Below, one piece after another: positions 7,995-16,330 of a stretch of 64,000 nt of DNA. The position numbers and the translations under genes were made by a program. The stretch is taken from contig MKTT01000074.1 in assembly GCA_001898385.1 (NCBI GenBank), positions 92,685-156,684 of the forward strand, given 5' to 3'. This DNA is from Planctomycetales bacterium 71-10 (GTDB lineage Bacteria; Planctomycetota; Planctomycetia; Isosphaerales; Isosphaeraceae). Below the pieces are notes generated by a model. That model made no database searches and was not told the DNA's origin. It saw only the letters and a program-made list of their open reading frames with translations. Each line of letters opens with the position of its first letter. Position 1 is the first letter of the stretch.

Positions 7995-9314
7995 TCAGGT
8001 GATCTTCTTGAGCCCCGGCTTGGGGACGGGGGCGTCGGCGAGGCCGAAGAGGTGGCGGACGGCGGTGAGGACGGGGTGGGGGGCGTCGGGGGGGGCGGGC
8101 TCGGAGGCGGCGGAGCGGACGGCGGCGCGGGGGTGGTGGAGGAACTGGTTCTGGAGCCGCGACGCCATGTGCGCGATCGCCGCGCGGTCGGCCTCGGTGA
8201 GCTGGGGGAGGCTCTGGAACAGGAACTCCAGCTCGCGCTCGCGGACCTGGTCGGCCCGGTCGCCGAGCTGGCGCAACAGCATGCCGGCGTCCTGCTGGCG
8301 GCGCAGGGCGGTGTAGCAGGCGGCCGTCTCGCGCTCGATGATCTGGAGGGCCGGCTCCACCCCCTTGCGGCGCCGCGAGAGGTTCTGCTCGGCCTGGGCG
8401 CGCAGGTCGTCGACGTGGTAGAGCGCCACCTGGTCGAGGTCGCCGATGCGCGGGTCGAAGTCGCGCGGGATGGCGATGTCCAGGATCAGGGCCAGGCGGT
8501 TGCGGCGGGCGCGCTGGACGCGGACGTACTGGTCGTGGGTGACGATCGGCTCGGCGGCGGCGGTGGTGCTGATGACCAGGTCGGCGTCGATGAGCGCCTG
8601 GTTCAGGCGCTCGAACGGCACGGCCTGGCCCTGCCAGCGGGCGGCGACGGCCTCGGCGCGCCCGAGGTTGCGGTTGACGATCAGGATCCGGCCGGGGTTC
8701 AGCGCCTTGAGGTGCTGGAGCGTCAGGTCGCCCATCTTGCCGGCGCCGATGACGAGGACCGTCTTGTCGGCGAAGGTATCGAAGACCTCGCGGGCCAGGT
8801 CGACGGCCACGCTGGCGACGGACAGCTTCCCCTGGTCCATCCCGGTCTTCTCGCGGACGAGCTTGCCGACGCGCAGGGCATTCTGGAAGACGGCGTGGAA
8901 GACCGGCCCGGCGGCCTTGCGGTCGACGGCCGAGCGGTACGCCTCGCGCACCTGGCCGAGGATCTGGCCCTCCCCCAGCACCAGGCTCTCCAGGCTGGAG
9001 GCGACGCGGAACAGGTGCCCCACCACCGCCTCGTCGTGATAGCCGACGAGGTGGCTCGCGAAGGCGTCGTGCCGCAGGCCGTGGAACTCGGAGATGAAGT
9101 CGGAGAGGGCGTCGACGTCGGGCGCGGCGTCGGCCGGGCCGGCGGCGTAGACCTCCACGCGGTTGCACGTCGACAGGACGACGAACTCGTTCCCCGGGAA
9201 CGACTCGCGCAGCGCGTCGAGCCCCGCGCCGAGGCGGCTGTCGCCGAAGGCCAGGGCCTCGCGGACCGTCGCGGGGGCCGATCGATGGTCGACGCCGAGC
9301 GCCAGCAGCCTCAC
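7995..9314 (-). CDS. hemA: Glutamyl-tRNA reductase
   Basis: This enzyme reduces glutamyl-tRNA to glutamate-1-semialdehyde, the first committed step of C5-pathway tetrapyrrole synthesis. The track ORF is far too long. The real start is GTG 9314, whose GTGA overlaps the stop of the upstream membrane gene, giving 439 residues. The catalytic Cys50 lies in VVLSTCNRVEVY. SLVLGEGQILGQVREAY, the NADPH-binding VIGAGKMG and the C-terminal dimerisation helices follow. Coupling to the HemX/CcsA-like gene mirrors hemA-hemX linkage in other bacteria. Confidence 0.95.
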   Translation of the reverse strand: MRLLALGVDHRSAPATVREALAFGDSRLGAGLDALRESFPGNEFVVLSTCNRVEVYAAGPADAAPDVDALSDFISEFHGLRHDAFASHLVGYHDEAVVGHLFRVASSLESLVLGEGQILGQVREAYRSAVDRKAAGPVFHAVFQNALRVGKLVREKTGMDQGKLSVASVAVDLAREVFDTFADKTVLVIGAGKMGDLTLQHLKALNPGRILIVNRNLGRAEAVAARWQGQAVPFERLNQALIDADLVISTTAAAEPIVTHDQYVRVQRARRNRLALILDIAIPRDFDPRIGDLDQVALYHVDDLRAQAEQNLSRRRKGVEPALQIIERETAACYTALRRQQDAGMLLRQLGDRADQVRERELEFLFQSLPQLTEADRAAIAHMASRLQNQFLHHPRAAVRSAASEPAPPDAPHPVLTAVRHLFGLADAPVPKPGLKKIT

Positions 9315-10177
9315 GGCGTCACCCCCGCCCGGGCCGGGCCGTGGGCCGTCGGCAGCCGCAGCGCCTCCACGCCGACCCAGGTGAAGACCAGGAAGGCGAA
9401 CGCCGCGATCGTCAGCATCATCACCGTCCGCCCCCGCATCGACGGCCGGAACCGGGCGTGCAAGAGCACCGCGAAGACCAGCCACATCCCCCCCGCGCTC
9501 AACACTTTGGGGTCGTACCAGGGGACGCCGTGCGACGTCCCCGCGCCCCCCTTGCGCAACTCCACCGCGCTGAGCAGCACGCCGATCAAGAGCCCGGCCG
9601 TCAGCAGCGGGAACGCCGCCACCACCGCCCCGCGGTTCACCCGCTCGGACTGCTCCAGGCTCGGCAGCGAGAACCCGAACTTCTTCACGGGCCTGGACTT
9701 CAGCCGCCGCATCTGGGCCAGGTACATCAACCCCGCCGCGAACGCCAGCGACGCGCACACGGCGCCTGCCAGCAGGAACATGCCGTGGACGGTCCCCCAG
9801 AAGGCCGTCGCCCCTTCCCAGTCGCGGCCGGTCGACCTCGGGATGAACCACGCCGCGCCGCAGATCAGGCCCAGCACCAGGGGCAGCGTGAAGAACCCGA
9901 CCGCCACCCGCCGCGGCCATTGCACCATCAGGTACAGCCCGATCAGCGCCACCACCCACGATAGTACCATCACCGACTCAAACGGCGACGTCACCGGCAA
10001 GGCCCCGGAGGTCCACGCCAGGTTCGCCAGGTAGACGGTCTGCACCAGCCACCCCAGCGCCGTCAGCCCGACCCCCGCGTACCATCGCAGCGGGCTGCGC
10101 ACGACGACCCTGGCCAGCTCGACCGCGAGGGCCAGCCCGTACGTCCCGGCGAAACAGAGGATCTTCAGCCGATCCAT
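9311..10177 (-). CDS. HemX/CcsA-like membrane protein (cytochrome c assembly family)
   Basis: This is 288 residues from ATG 10177 (MDRLKILCF), with about eight hydrophobic helices. It belongs to the CcsA/ResC/HemX superfamily: WGTVHGMFLLAGAVCASLAF and GVPWYDPKVLSAGGMWLVF are the recognisable parts, the latter a degenerate form of the WWD-type haem-handling motif. It overlaps hemA by four bases. In this context a HemX-like role in controlling hemA or handling haem is most likely; true cytochrome c maturation cannot be excluded. Confidence 0.82.
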   Translation of the reverse strand: MDRLKILCFAGTYGLALAVELARVVVRSPLRWYAGVGLTALGWLVQTVYLANLAWTSGALPVTSPFESVMVLSWVVALIGLYLMVQWPRRVAVGFFTLPLVLGLICGAAWFIPRSTGRDWEGATAFWGTVHGMFLLAGAVCASLAFAAGLMYLAQMRRLKSRPVKKFGFSLPSLEQSERVNRGAVVAAFPLLTAGLLIGVLLSAVELRKGGAGTSHGVPWYDPKVLSAGGMWLVFAVLLHARFRPSMRGRTVMMLTIAAFAFLVFTWVGVEALRLPTAHGPARAGVTP

Positions 10178-10248
10178 CCCCGGTGGGTATCCTCGTCCAG
10201 CGCAACGATCGGTGGGTGGCGGGGCGCGCCGGCGGGGCGCGTGGTCCC

Positions 10249-10254
10249 ATTGTA
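10249..10254 (-). promoter_or_regulatory. Candidate -10 element for the hemX-hemA-HNH operon
   Basis: TACAAT on the minus strand, about 70 bases before the HemX-like start. The matching -35 region (TGGGAT at 17-base spacing) is poor. Confidence 0.3.
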
Positions 10255-10356
10255 GGACGAACCGCCCCGGAATCCCAGGGGCGTGGCACCGCGGCAATAT
10301 CCGACGGCCTTCGGCGAACATTCGGAGAGGGCCGGGGTCGATGTCGGAGGAAAGCC

Positions 10357-10611
10357 ATGAACGACGAGCGTCGGACCGATCACCCTTGCCCCGCCTGCGG
10401 CGGCCGATCGTATTCCTGGGGCCAGATCCAGGCCCACCAATTCCGATTCGTCCCTGACGGGGCGTCGATGTTGTACCGATTTTTCGGCGGGAACTGGTGG
10501 CTCCGCGCCCGGCGTTGCGACCACTGCGGCAACCTCCAGGTCTTCACCGAGCCGGACCCGTCGCAGGCGGGCAAGCCGGCCCGGAAGCCCGAGGCGGACG
10601 ATCTTTCGTGA
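10357..10611 (+). CDS. Small zinc-ribbon protein
   Basis: An 84-residue protein starting at ATG 10357 after GGAGGAAAG. Two Cys pairs, CPACGG near residue 11 and CDHCGN near 54, form a probable zinc ribbon. The segment between is aromatic (FRFVPDGASMLYRFFGGNWW). It is divergent from the haem operon. No function is assigned. Confidence 0.7.
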   Translation: MNDERRTDHPCPACGGRSYSWGQIQAHQFRFVPDGASMLYRFFGGNWWLRARRCDHCGNLQVFTEPDPSQAGKPARKPEADDLS

Positions 10612-10652
10612 CCTCAAGCGATCGGCCTGGGGGATTGCGGGGCGGTCGGCCC

Positions 10653-10658
10653 TATAAT
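10653..10658 (+). promoter_or_regulatory. Consensus -10 TATAAT before the phasin-like gene
   Basis: TATAAT 73 bases before ATG 10731. The nearest -35-like TTGCGG (10635) is only 12 bases away, so the -35 is weak or absent. Confidence 0.4.
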
Positions 10659-10730
10659 AGTCATTGAGGGCGAACGGGCCGCGATCGTCCGCGGGCCCGA
10701 TCCCCGGAGCGATGCGAAGGAAGGCCGCCG

Positions 10731-11054
10731 ATGATCGACCAGATCAAGAAGACGATGCTGACCGGCCTGGGCCTGGCTCTGATGACCAAGGACAAGGTGG
10801 AGGAGCTGGGCCGCGACCTGGCCGAGCAGGCCAAGCTCGGCGAGGGCGAGGGCCGCGAGTTCGTCGACAACCTGATGAAGCAGTCCGAGAACGCCCGCGG
10901 CGAGTTCGAAGCCCGGGTGAACGCCCTCGTGAAGAAGGCCGTCGAGGGCCTCAACATGGTCCACAAGGACGACCTGGCCAAGCTCCAGGCCCGCGTCGAC
11001 GAGCTGGAGGCCGAGCTGAAGAAGCACGAAGGCACCCCGTCCCACGCCGGCTGA
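10731..11054 (+). CDS. Phasin-like coiled-coil protein
   Basis: A 107-residue, highly charged helical protein. It opens MIDQIKKTMLTGLGLALMTKDKVEEL, the amphipathic start seen in PhaF/phasin-superfamily proteins, and ends in a heptad-like helix (LAKLQARVDELEAELKKHE). Phasins coat polyhydroxyalkanoate granules or regulate their synthesis. No PHA synthase is in the window, so the granule role is inference. The ribosome site AAGGAAGG lies just upstream. Confidence 0.75.
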   Translation: MIDQIKKTMLTGLGLALMTKDKVEELGRDLAEQAKLGEGEGREFVDNLMKQSENARGEFEARVNALVKKAVEGLNMVHKDDLAKLQARVDELEAELKKHEGTPSHAG

Positions 11055-11147
11055 GATGGCCGACATCCCCTCGCGCCTTGCGACCGGCCCGGCGGGGTGA
11101 TCTAATCCCCGGCCGGGAGTTCGATGGCCGGAGGGGATGATGCCATC

Positions 11148-11747
11148 ATGACCGACGTCTCGGATCCGCGAGCCGACGACGCGACCGCCGTCGTCGGCAC
11201 GGCTTCATACTGGCATCACGAGGCCGAGTTCCTCGCCGCGCGGCGGGCCATGAACATCGCGCGGGGGCGGCCCGACGGGTTCTGGTGGCGGCTGCCCATG
11301 ATCCTGTTCGCCCACTTCCTCATCCTCCTCGGGCTCCTGGGAGTGGGGATCGCGGCCAGGAAGGGGGAATGGTCGGCCCTTGTGCTGACCGCTTTCTTCG
11401 GGCTCCCCGGGCTCGTCTTCGCCTACCGCTGGGGCTACGGCCGATGTCGCCGGCTGCGGAAGGAGTTCGCCGACAACCCCACGGCCGGCCTCAAGATCGA
11501 CCTGACCTTCACGCCGGATCGGCTGCTCACGCATTCGTCGAGATCGGACGACTCCTATCGATGGGCGGCCTTCCCGGCCGTCGTCGAGCTGCGCGACGGG
11601 TTCTTGCTCATGGCCTGGGCGAGGACGGGCGTCTGGATCCCCAAGCACGCCTTGAAGGGGATCGACGCCCCGGGGCTCGCGGCCTTCCTGCGGTCGAAGG
11701 TCGCGCGGTATCGCGTGGCGAGGCGCACCGCACGGATCTCGGAGTGA
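11148..11747 (+). CDS. YcxB-like membrane protein, first copy
   Basis: This is about 199 residues (the track start at 11124 is an alternative). An N-terminal cytosolic segment precedes two adjacent hydrophobic helices (FWWRLPMILFAHFLILLGLLGVG and ALVLTAFFGLPGLVFAYRW). A C-terminal beta-rich domain then reads IDLTFTPDRLLTHSSRSDDSYRW and WIPKHAL, typical of YcxB-like C-terminal domains. The gene seven bases downstream encodes a diverged copy with the same layout. Function unknown. Confidence 0.65.
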   Translation: MTDVSDPRADDATAVVGTASYWHHEAEFLAARRAMNIARGRPDGFWWRLPMILFAHFLILLGLLGVGIAARKGEWSALVLTAFFGLPGLVFAYRWGYGRCRRLRKEFADNPTAGLKIDLTFTPDRLLTHSSRSDDSYRWAAFPAVVELRDGFLLMAWARTGVWIPKHALKGIDAPGLAAFLRSKVARYRVARRTARISE

Positions 11748-11754
11748 CCCGCCG

Positions 11755-12366
11755 ATGGAGCTGCGCGACTTCCCGTTCCTGGACGACCCGGCCCGCGCGA
11801 TCGGCTGGGGCTCGTACCGGCTCACCGAGGACGAGTTCGTCGTCGCCAACCGGGCCGCCCGGATGGCGATGGCGCCCTGGTATCGATCCCGGCCCTGGGC
11901 GATCGTCTTCTTCGGCTTCTGGCACGCGACATTCCTGTTCGGGCTGTACCTGGCGTTCCTCGTGCCCCGACCCGCGGGGGACGGGTTCAACGTGGATGGC
12001 GTCACCCTGGCCGTCGCCTCGGGCTGGTTCCTGTGGCTGCTCCTCTACGGCGTGAACCGGCGGATACGAGCTGCGTTCCGCACGTTTCCTACGGCCGGCG
12101 ACGAAATCGCCCTGGCCTTCACCGCCGACCGCTTCATCGGCCGCACAAGCCTGGGCGACTCCAGCGACGATTGGGCGTTCCTCCGCCGCGTCGCCGAACT
12201 TCACGACGGCTTCCTACTGGTGCTGAAGATTCCGAATGGCTCGATATGGCTCCCCAACCACGCCCTCGCCGCCCCGTTCGACCATCAGGCCGCCGCGGAG
12301 TTGTTCCGGTCGAAGGTGCCTCGATACCGGGTCGTCGACCGCGCGGCCAGTGCGGCGTCGGCCTGA
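11755..12366 (+). CDS. YcxB-like membrane protein, second copy
   Basis: A 203-residue protein with the same plan as its neighbour: YRLTEDEFVVANRAAR, two hydrophobic helices (WAIVFFGFWHATFLFGLYLAFLV and LAVASGWFLWLLLYGV), then IALAFTADRFIGRTSLGDSSDDWAF and WLPNHAL. The two C-termini share FRSKV.RYRV. This is a tandem duplication with moderate divergence. The ribosome site GGAG lies in the end of the previous gene, so the two are cotranscribed. Confidence 0.65.
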   Translation: MELRDFPFLDDPARAIGWGSYRLTEDEFVVANRAARMAMAPWYRSRPWAIVFFGFWHATFLFGLYLAFLVPRPAGDGFNVDGVTLAVASGWFLWLLLYGVNRRIRAAFRTFPTAGDEIALAFTADRFIGRTSLGDSSDDWAFLRRVAELHDGFLLVLKIPNGSIWLPNHALAAPFDHQAAAELFRSKVPRYRVVDRAASAASA

Positions 12367-12470
12367 CCGCAATGCGCGCACGGCGTCGCATCGCCAGGCC
12401 GATCGGAGAGCCGAATGGGAACGATACGCCGAACCGTCACGTCCGGCACCGTGTCAAAGTCTGGGGATCA

Positions 12471-12499
12471 TTGAATCGACCCCGGCCAGTGCCTATACT
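12471..12499 (+). promoter_or_regulatory. Promoter of argH
   Basis: TTGAAT, 17 bases, TATACT, about 75 bases before the GTG start of argH. Good sigma70-type spacing and sequence. Confidence 0.6.
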
Positions 12500-12572
12500 T
12501 GACTCTGGATTGCTGAATCCGCGCGCAGCGGTTGGGACGCGCATCGGGCGACGACGCGAAAGGGGTCGGGAC

Positions 12573-13955
12573 GTGGCGAGCAAGCCCTGGGGCGGGCGGT
12601 TCGAGGCCGGGACGGATCGGCGGGTGGAGGAGTTCACGGAGTCGATCTCGTTCGACCGCCGGCTCTTCCGTCACGACGTCCTGGGCTCCCAGGCGCACGC
12701 CCGGATGCTGGCGCACGTCGGCCTGCTGACGCGGGACGAGTGCGACGCCATCGTCGCGGGGTTGTCGGAGATCCGGGCGAGGATCGAGGCCGGCGACTTC
12801 CCGTTCGTGCTGGAGCGGGAGGACGTCCACATGCACATCGAGGCCGCCCTCACCGAGAAGCTGGGCGACCTCGGCCGCAAGCTCCACACCGGCCGCAGCC
12901 GCAACGACCAGGTCTCCACCGACGTCAAGCTCTGGGCCCGCGACGCGATCGACCGCGTCGACGCCGGCCTGCTCCACCTGCAACGGGCCTTCGTCCGCTC
13001 GGCCGACCGCCATCGAGGGATCATCCTCCCCGGCTACACGCACTTGCAGCGTGCCCAGCCGGTGTTGGCCCCGCATTACTTCCTGGCGTTCGTCGAGAAG
13101 CTCGAACGCGATCGCGGGCGCCTGGCCGATGCCCGCAAGCGGCTGAACGTGCTCCCGCTGGGGGCCGCGGCGCTCGCTGGCACGAGCATCCCCATCGACC
13201 GCGAGTTCGCCGCCCGCGAGCTGGGCTTCGACGGCGTCGCCGCCAACAGCCTGGACGTCTCCAGCGACCGCGACTTCGCCATCGAATCCGTCTTCGCCCT
13301 GACGCTGGTCGCCGAGCACCTGGCCGGCTGGGCCGAGGAGTGGATCCTCTGGAGCACCCAGGAGTTCGGCTTCCTGGCGCTGCCCGATGCGATCTGCACC
13401 GGCTCCAGCATCATGCCCCAGAAGAAGAACCCGGACGTCCTGGAGCTGATCCGGGGGCGATCGGCCCGGGTGGTCGGCTCGCTGACGACGCTGCTGGTGC
13501 TCATCAAGGGCCTGCCGCTGGCGTACAACCGCGACCTCCAGGAAGACAAGCTCCCCCTGTTCGACGCCTTCGACACCGTCGAGGCGTGCGTCGACCTGGC
13601 GGCGGTGGTCGTCGAGGGGGCGAACCTCCGGCCCGACCGCATCCGCGAGCGGCTGGACGAGGGCTACCTCGACGCCACGACGCTGATGGAGCACCTGATC
13701 CTGCAAGGCGTCCCCCAGCGCACCGCGCACGAGGTCATCGGCCGGCTTGTCGGGTTGTGCGAGCGCCAGGGCCTCAAACGCCTGGCCGACCTGTCCGACG
13801 CCGACCTCGCGGAAGCCTCACCGAAGCTGGGCCCCGAGGCCCGCGACTTGCTGGGCGTGGAGGCGGCGATCCGGGCGTTCAAGTCGTACGGCTCCACCGC
13901 CCCGGCGGAGGTGGAGAAGCAGTTGGAGCGGTGGAAGACGAAGCTGGGCCTCTGA
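12573..13955 (+). CDS. argH: Argininosuccinate lyase
   Basis: This enzyme cleaves argininosuccinate to arginine and fumarate, the last step of arginine synthesis. The track ORF (12033) is overlong. GTG 12573 follows AGGGG at seven bases and gives the family-typical 460 residues, opening VASKPWGGRF. Key motifs are HTGRSRNDQV, TSSDRDF-like SLDVSSDRDF and the fumarase-superfamily signature GSSIMPQKKNP near residues 276-286. argG lies 40 kb away in the same direction, so the pathway genes are split. Confidence 0.96.
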   Translation: MASKPWGGRFEAGTDRRVEEFTESISFDRRLFRHDVLGSQAHARMLAHVGLLTRDECDAIVAGLSEIRARIEAGDFPFVLEREDVHMHIEAALTEKLGDLGRKLHTGRSRNDQVSTDVKLWARDAIDRVDAGLLHLQRAFVRSADRHRGIILPGYTHLQRAQPVLAPHYFLAFVEKLERDRGRLADARKRLNVLPLGAAALAGTSIPIDREFAARELGFDGVAANSLDVSSDRDFAIESVFALTLVAEHLAGWAEEWILWSTQEFGFLALPDAICTGSSIMPQKKNPDVLELIRGRSARVVGSLTTLLVLIKGLPLAYNRDLQEDKLPLFDAFDTVEACVDLAAVVVEGANLRPDRIRERLDEGYLDATTLMEHLILQGVPQRTAHEVIGRLVGLCERQGLKRLADLSDADLAEASPKLGPEARDLLGVEAAIRAFKSYGSTAPAEVEKQLERWKTKLGL

Positions 13956-14015
13956 AGGTCGATCGACGATCCGCGGACTTTTGCCAAGCCGCCCCGCGGC
14001 CGGGGAGACGCGACG

Positions 14016-14903
14016 ATGACGGACATTCCGACTCCCGCACACCTCCTCGGGTTGATCCGCCAATTTCGCGGCGGGGAAAGCGAACCGGGCAAAGACGCGA
14101 TCGCCGGCCTGCTGGCGAAGCTGGAAGGCGAGGATTCGGCCGGTCTCCTCGAAGCGGCTCAAGACCTGGCGAGGATCGAACCGGCGTCGGAGGTAGCGAT
14201 CGCCCTGCTGCGGCGACGCCTCGACCATGCCGACTGGGACGCCAGGTTCTCCGCCGCCTGCGGCCTCGGCTGCTTCGAGCCGGCGTTCCCCATCCTCCAT
14301 GCGATGCTCGACGACGAGGACGCTCAGCGTCGTGCGCTGGGGGCCGTCGGGACGTCGTGCAGCCCTCGAGCCGCGGACGCCGCCTCCGACCTGATCCGCC
14401 TGCTGGAAGACCCTGACGCCGAAGTCCGCTTGCGGGCGGTCGACGCGATCCGGTCTGTCGCGGACGACGCGGGAGTGCGCGCGTCGGCCTCGGTGGTCCC
14501 GAGGCTCACCGCCTTGATTCAGGACGCAGACGAAAGGATCAGCTCCCGGGCTATCGCGGCGCTCACGGCGTTTGGCCCGGCCGCTGCACCGGCCGTCCCG
14601 GCCATCGCCAGCCTCCTGCGGCACCCGGTTTACTGGGTCCGATGGGAGGCCATCGGCGCCCTGGCCGACATGGACGCGGAGGCCGTCGCGACGGCCGTCC
14701 CCGACCTGATCCCGCTCCTCCGCAGTACGCTCGCGGAGGAACGCTCGGCGGCGGCCGAAGCGTTGGGGTGCATCGGGCCCGCCGCCGCCGCTTCTCAGGA
14801 TGAGCTGGCCCGCCTGGGCGGCGAAGACCCGGACGAGATGGTCCGGGCATACGCCCTCGAAGCCCTCGCCCGGATCCGCAACCCCGGAACCATCGACGAG
14901 TGA
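14016..14903 (+). CDS. HEAT-repeat protein
   Basis: A 295-residue cytosolic alpha-solenoid. Several HEAT/PBS-lyase-like units of about 30 residues are visible, for example [15 protein letters not shown]-type, [35 protein letters not shown] and [14 protein letters not shown]. Such proteins act as scaffolds or in chromophore-lyase-like roles; no specific job can be assigned. It ends at the lysA upstream region, and the GTG at 14900 overlaps its stop, but the likely lysA start is later. Confidence 0.8.
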   Translation: MTDIPTPAHLLGLIRQFRGGESEPGKDAIAGLLAKLEGEDSAGLLEAAQDLARIEPASEVAIALLRRRLDHADWDARFSAACGLGCFEPAFPILHAMLDDEDAQRRALGAVGTSCSPRAADAASDLIRLLEDPDAEVRLRAVDAIRSVADDAGVRASASVVPRLTALIQDADERISSRAIAALTAFGPAAAPAVPAIASLLRHPVYWVRWEAIGALADMDAEAVATAVPDLIPLLRSTLAEERSAAAEALGCIGPAAAASQDELARLGGEDPDEMVRAYALEALARIRNPGTIDE

Positions 14904-14974
14904 CGACCCGGACCGCGACGGCGGGCGAGAGCCGCCTCCCGTCTCAAACCTTTTGGAACGAAGATCGAGCCTCC

Positions 14975-16258
14975 ATGGAAGCCTTTCAGTACCGCGGGAA
15001 TCAGCTCCACTGCGAAGACGTCCCCGTCGCCAGGCTGGCGGAGGAGCACGGGACGCCGCTGTACGTCTACAGCGGGTCGGCGATCGTGGAGGCGCTGAAG
15101 ACGCTGCAAGAGGCGTACGCCGAGGTCGACCCGCTGGTCTGCTACTCGGTGAAGGCGAACTCGAACCTGGGCGTGCTGAAGCTGCTGGAGGCCAACGGCA
15201 GCGGGTTCGACGTGGTCTCCGGCGGCGAGCTGTTCCGCGTGCTGAAGGCGGGCGGCGACCCGGCGAAGACCGTGTTCGCGGGCGTCGGCAAGAGCGACCC
15301 CGAGATCGCCCAGGCCATCGAGGCCGGCGTGCTGATGTTCAACGTCGAGAGCGAGGCCGAGCTGGACGCCATCGCCCGCGTGGCGACGTCGATGGGCCGG
15401 GTCGCGCCGATCGCGCTGCGGGTCAACCCCGACGTCGACCCCAAGACGCACCGCTACACGGCGACCGGCCAGAAGCAGTCGAAGTTCGGCGTGGACATCG
15501 AGCGGGCCCTGCGGATCGCGGAGGCCGTGAAGGGGATGCCGAGCCTGACGATGATCGGCATGCACATGCACATCGGCTCGCAGATCACCACGGTCGAGCC
15601 CTACGCCAAGGCCGTCGCCAAGGGCGTGGAGCTGATCGCCAAGCTGCGCGAGATGGGCCACCCGATCGCCTGGTACAACATGGGCGGGGGGTACGGGATC
15701 GGCTACCGGGGGCCGGAGGCGAAGCCCATCAAGGAGTTCGCCGCGGCCATCCTGCCCGGGATCAAGGCGACGGGGTGCCGGCTGGCGATCGAGCCGGGGC
15801 GGGTGATCGCCGGGAACGCCGGCGTGCTCGTGAGTCGTGTGTTATATACCAAGCAGTCGGGCGACAAGCGGTTCGTCATCCAGGACGCCGCCATGAACGA
15901 CCTGATCCGGCCGGCGCTCTACGAGTCGTTCCACCGGATCTGGCCGGTGGCGGTGCCGGACGGGCTGCCGGCGCCTCCGGCCGACTACGAGGCCGAGATC
16001 CCCGGGACCGAGCCGCGGGACGTCGTCGGCCCGGTCTGCGAGAGCGGCGACTTCCTCGCCAAGGACCGGGCGCTGCCGCCGCTGGACCGGGGCGACCTCC
16101 TGGCGACGTTCTCGGCCGGCGCCTACGGCATGGTCATGGCCTCCAACTACAACACCCGCCCCCGCGCCGCCGAGGTGCTCGTCGAGGGGGACTCGGCCCG
16201 GCTGGTCCGCCGCCGCGAGACGCTCGACGACCTGGTCGCCGCGGAGGAGGGCCTGTAA
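14975..16258 (+). CDS. lysA: Diaminopimelate decarboxylase
   Basis: This PLP enzyme decarboxylates meso-diaminopimelate to lysine. The start is taken at ATG 14975 ([11 protein letters not shown]), giving 427 residues, rather than GTG 14900, because family members begin near this point. The PLP lysine lies in CYSVKANSN at about residue 60. HMHIGSQ, the phosphate-binding [19 protein letters not shown] and [11 protein letters not shown] follow in the family order. A GC hairpin directly after the stop may end transcription. Confidence 0.95.
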   Translation: MEAFQYRGNQLHCEDVPVARLAEEHGTPLYVYSGSAIVEALKTLQEAYAEVDPLVCYSVKANSNLGVLKLLEANGSGFDVVSGGELFRVLKAGGDPAKTVFAGVGKSDPEIAQAIEAGVLMFNVESEAELDAIARVATSMGRVAPIALRVNPDVDPKTHRYTATGQKQSKFGVDIERALRIAEAVKGMPSLTMIGMHMHIGSQITTVEPYAKAVAKGVELIAKLREMGHPIAWYNMGGGYGIGYRGPEAKPIKEFAAAILPGIKATGCRLAIEPGRVIAGNAGVLVSRVLYTKQSGDKRFVIQDAAMNDLIRPALYESFHRIWPVAVPDGLPAPPADYEAEIPGTEPRDVVGPVCESGDFLAKDRALPPLDRGDLLATFSAGAYGMVMASNYNTRPRAAEVLVEGDSARLVRRRETLDDLVAAEEGL

Positions 16259-16266
16259 GCAGCGGC

Positions 16267-16290
16267 GGGGGGCCGGCCGCGCGGCCCCCC
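16267..16290 (+). terminator. GC hairpin after lysA
   Basis: GGGGGGCC and GGCCCCCC form an eight-base-pair stem around an eight-base loop, nine bases after the lysA stop. It lacks a T-tract. Confidence 0.45.
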
Positions 16291-16330
16291 GGGACGTCCC
16301 AACCCCACCGCATCGGATCGGATCACTGCC

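Noticed and set aside
14900-14975. GTG start of lysA overlapping the HEAT-protein stop
   Set aside because: The extra 25 residues ([20 protein letters not shown]...) are not expected in the family, and ATG 14975 fits the usual N-terminus better, though coupling cannot be excluded.
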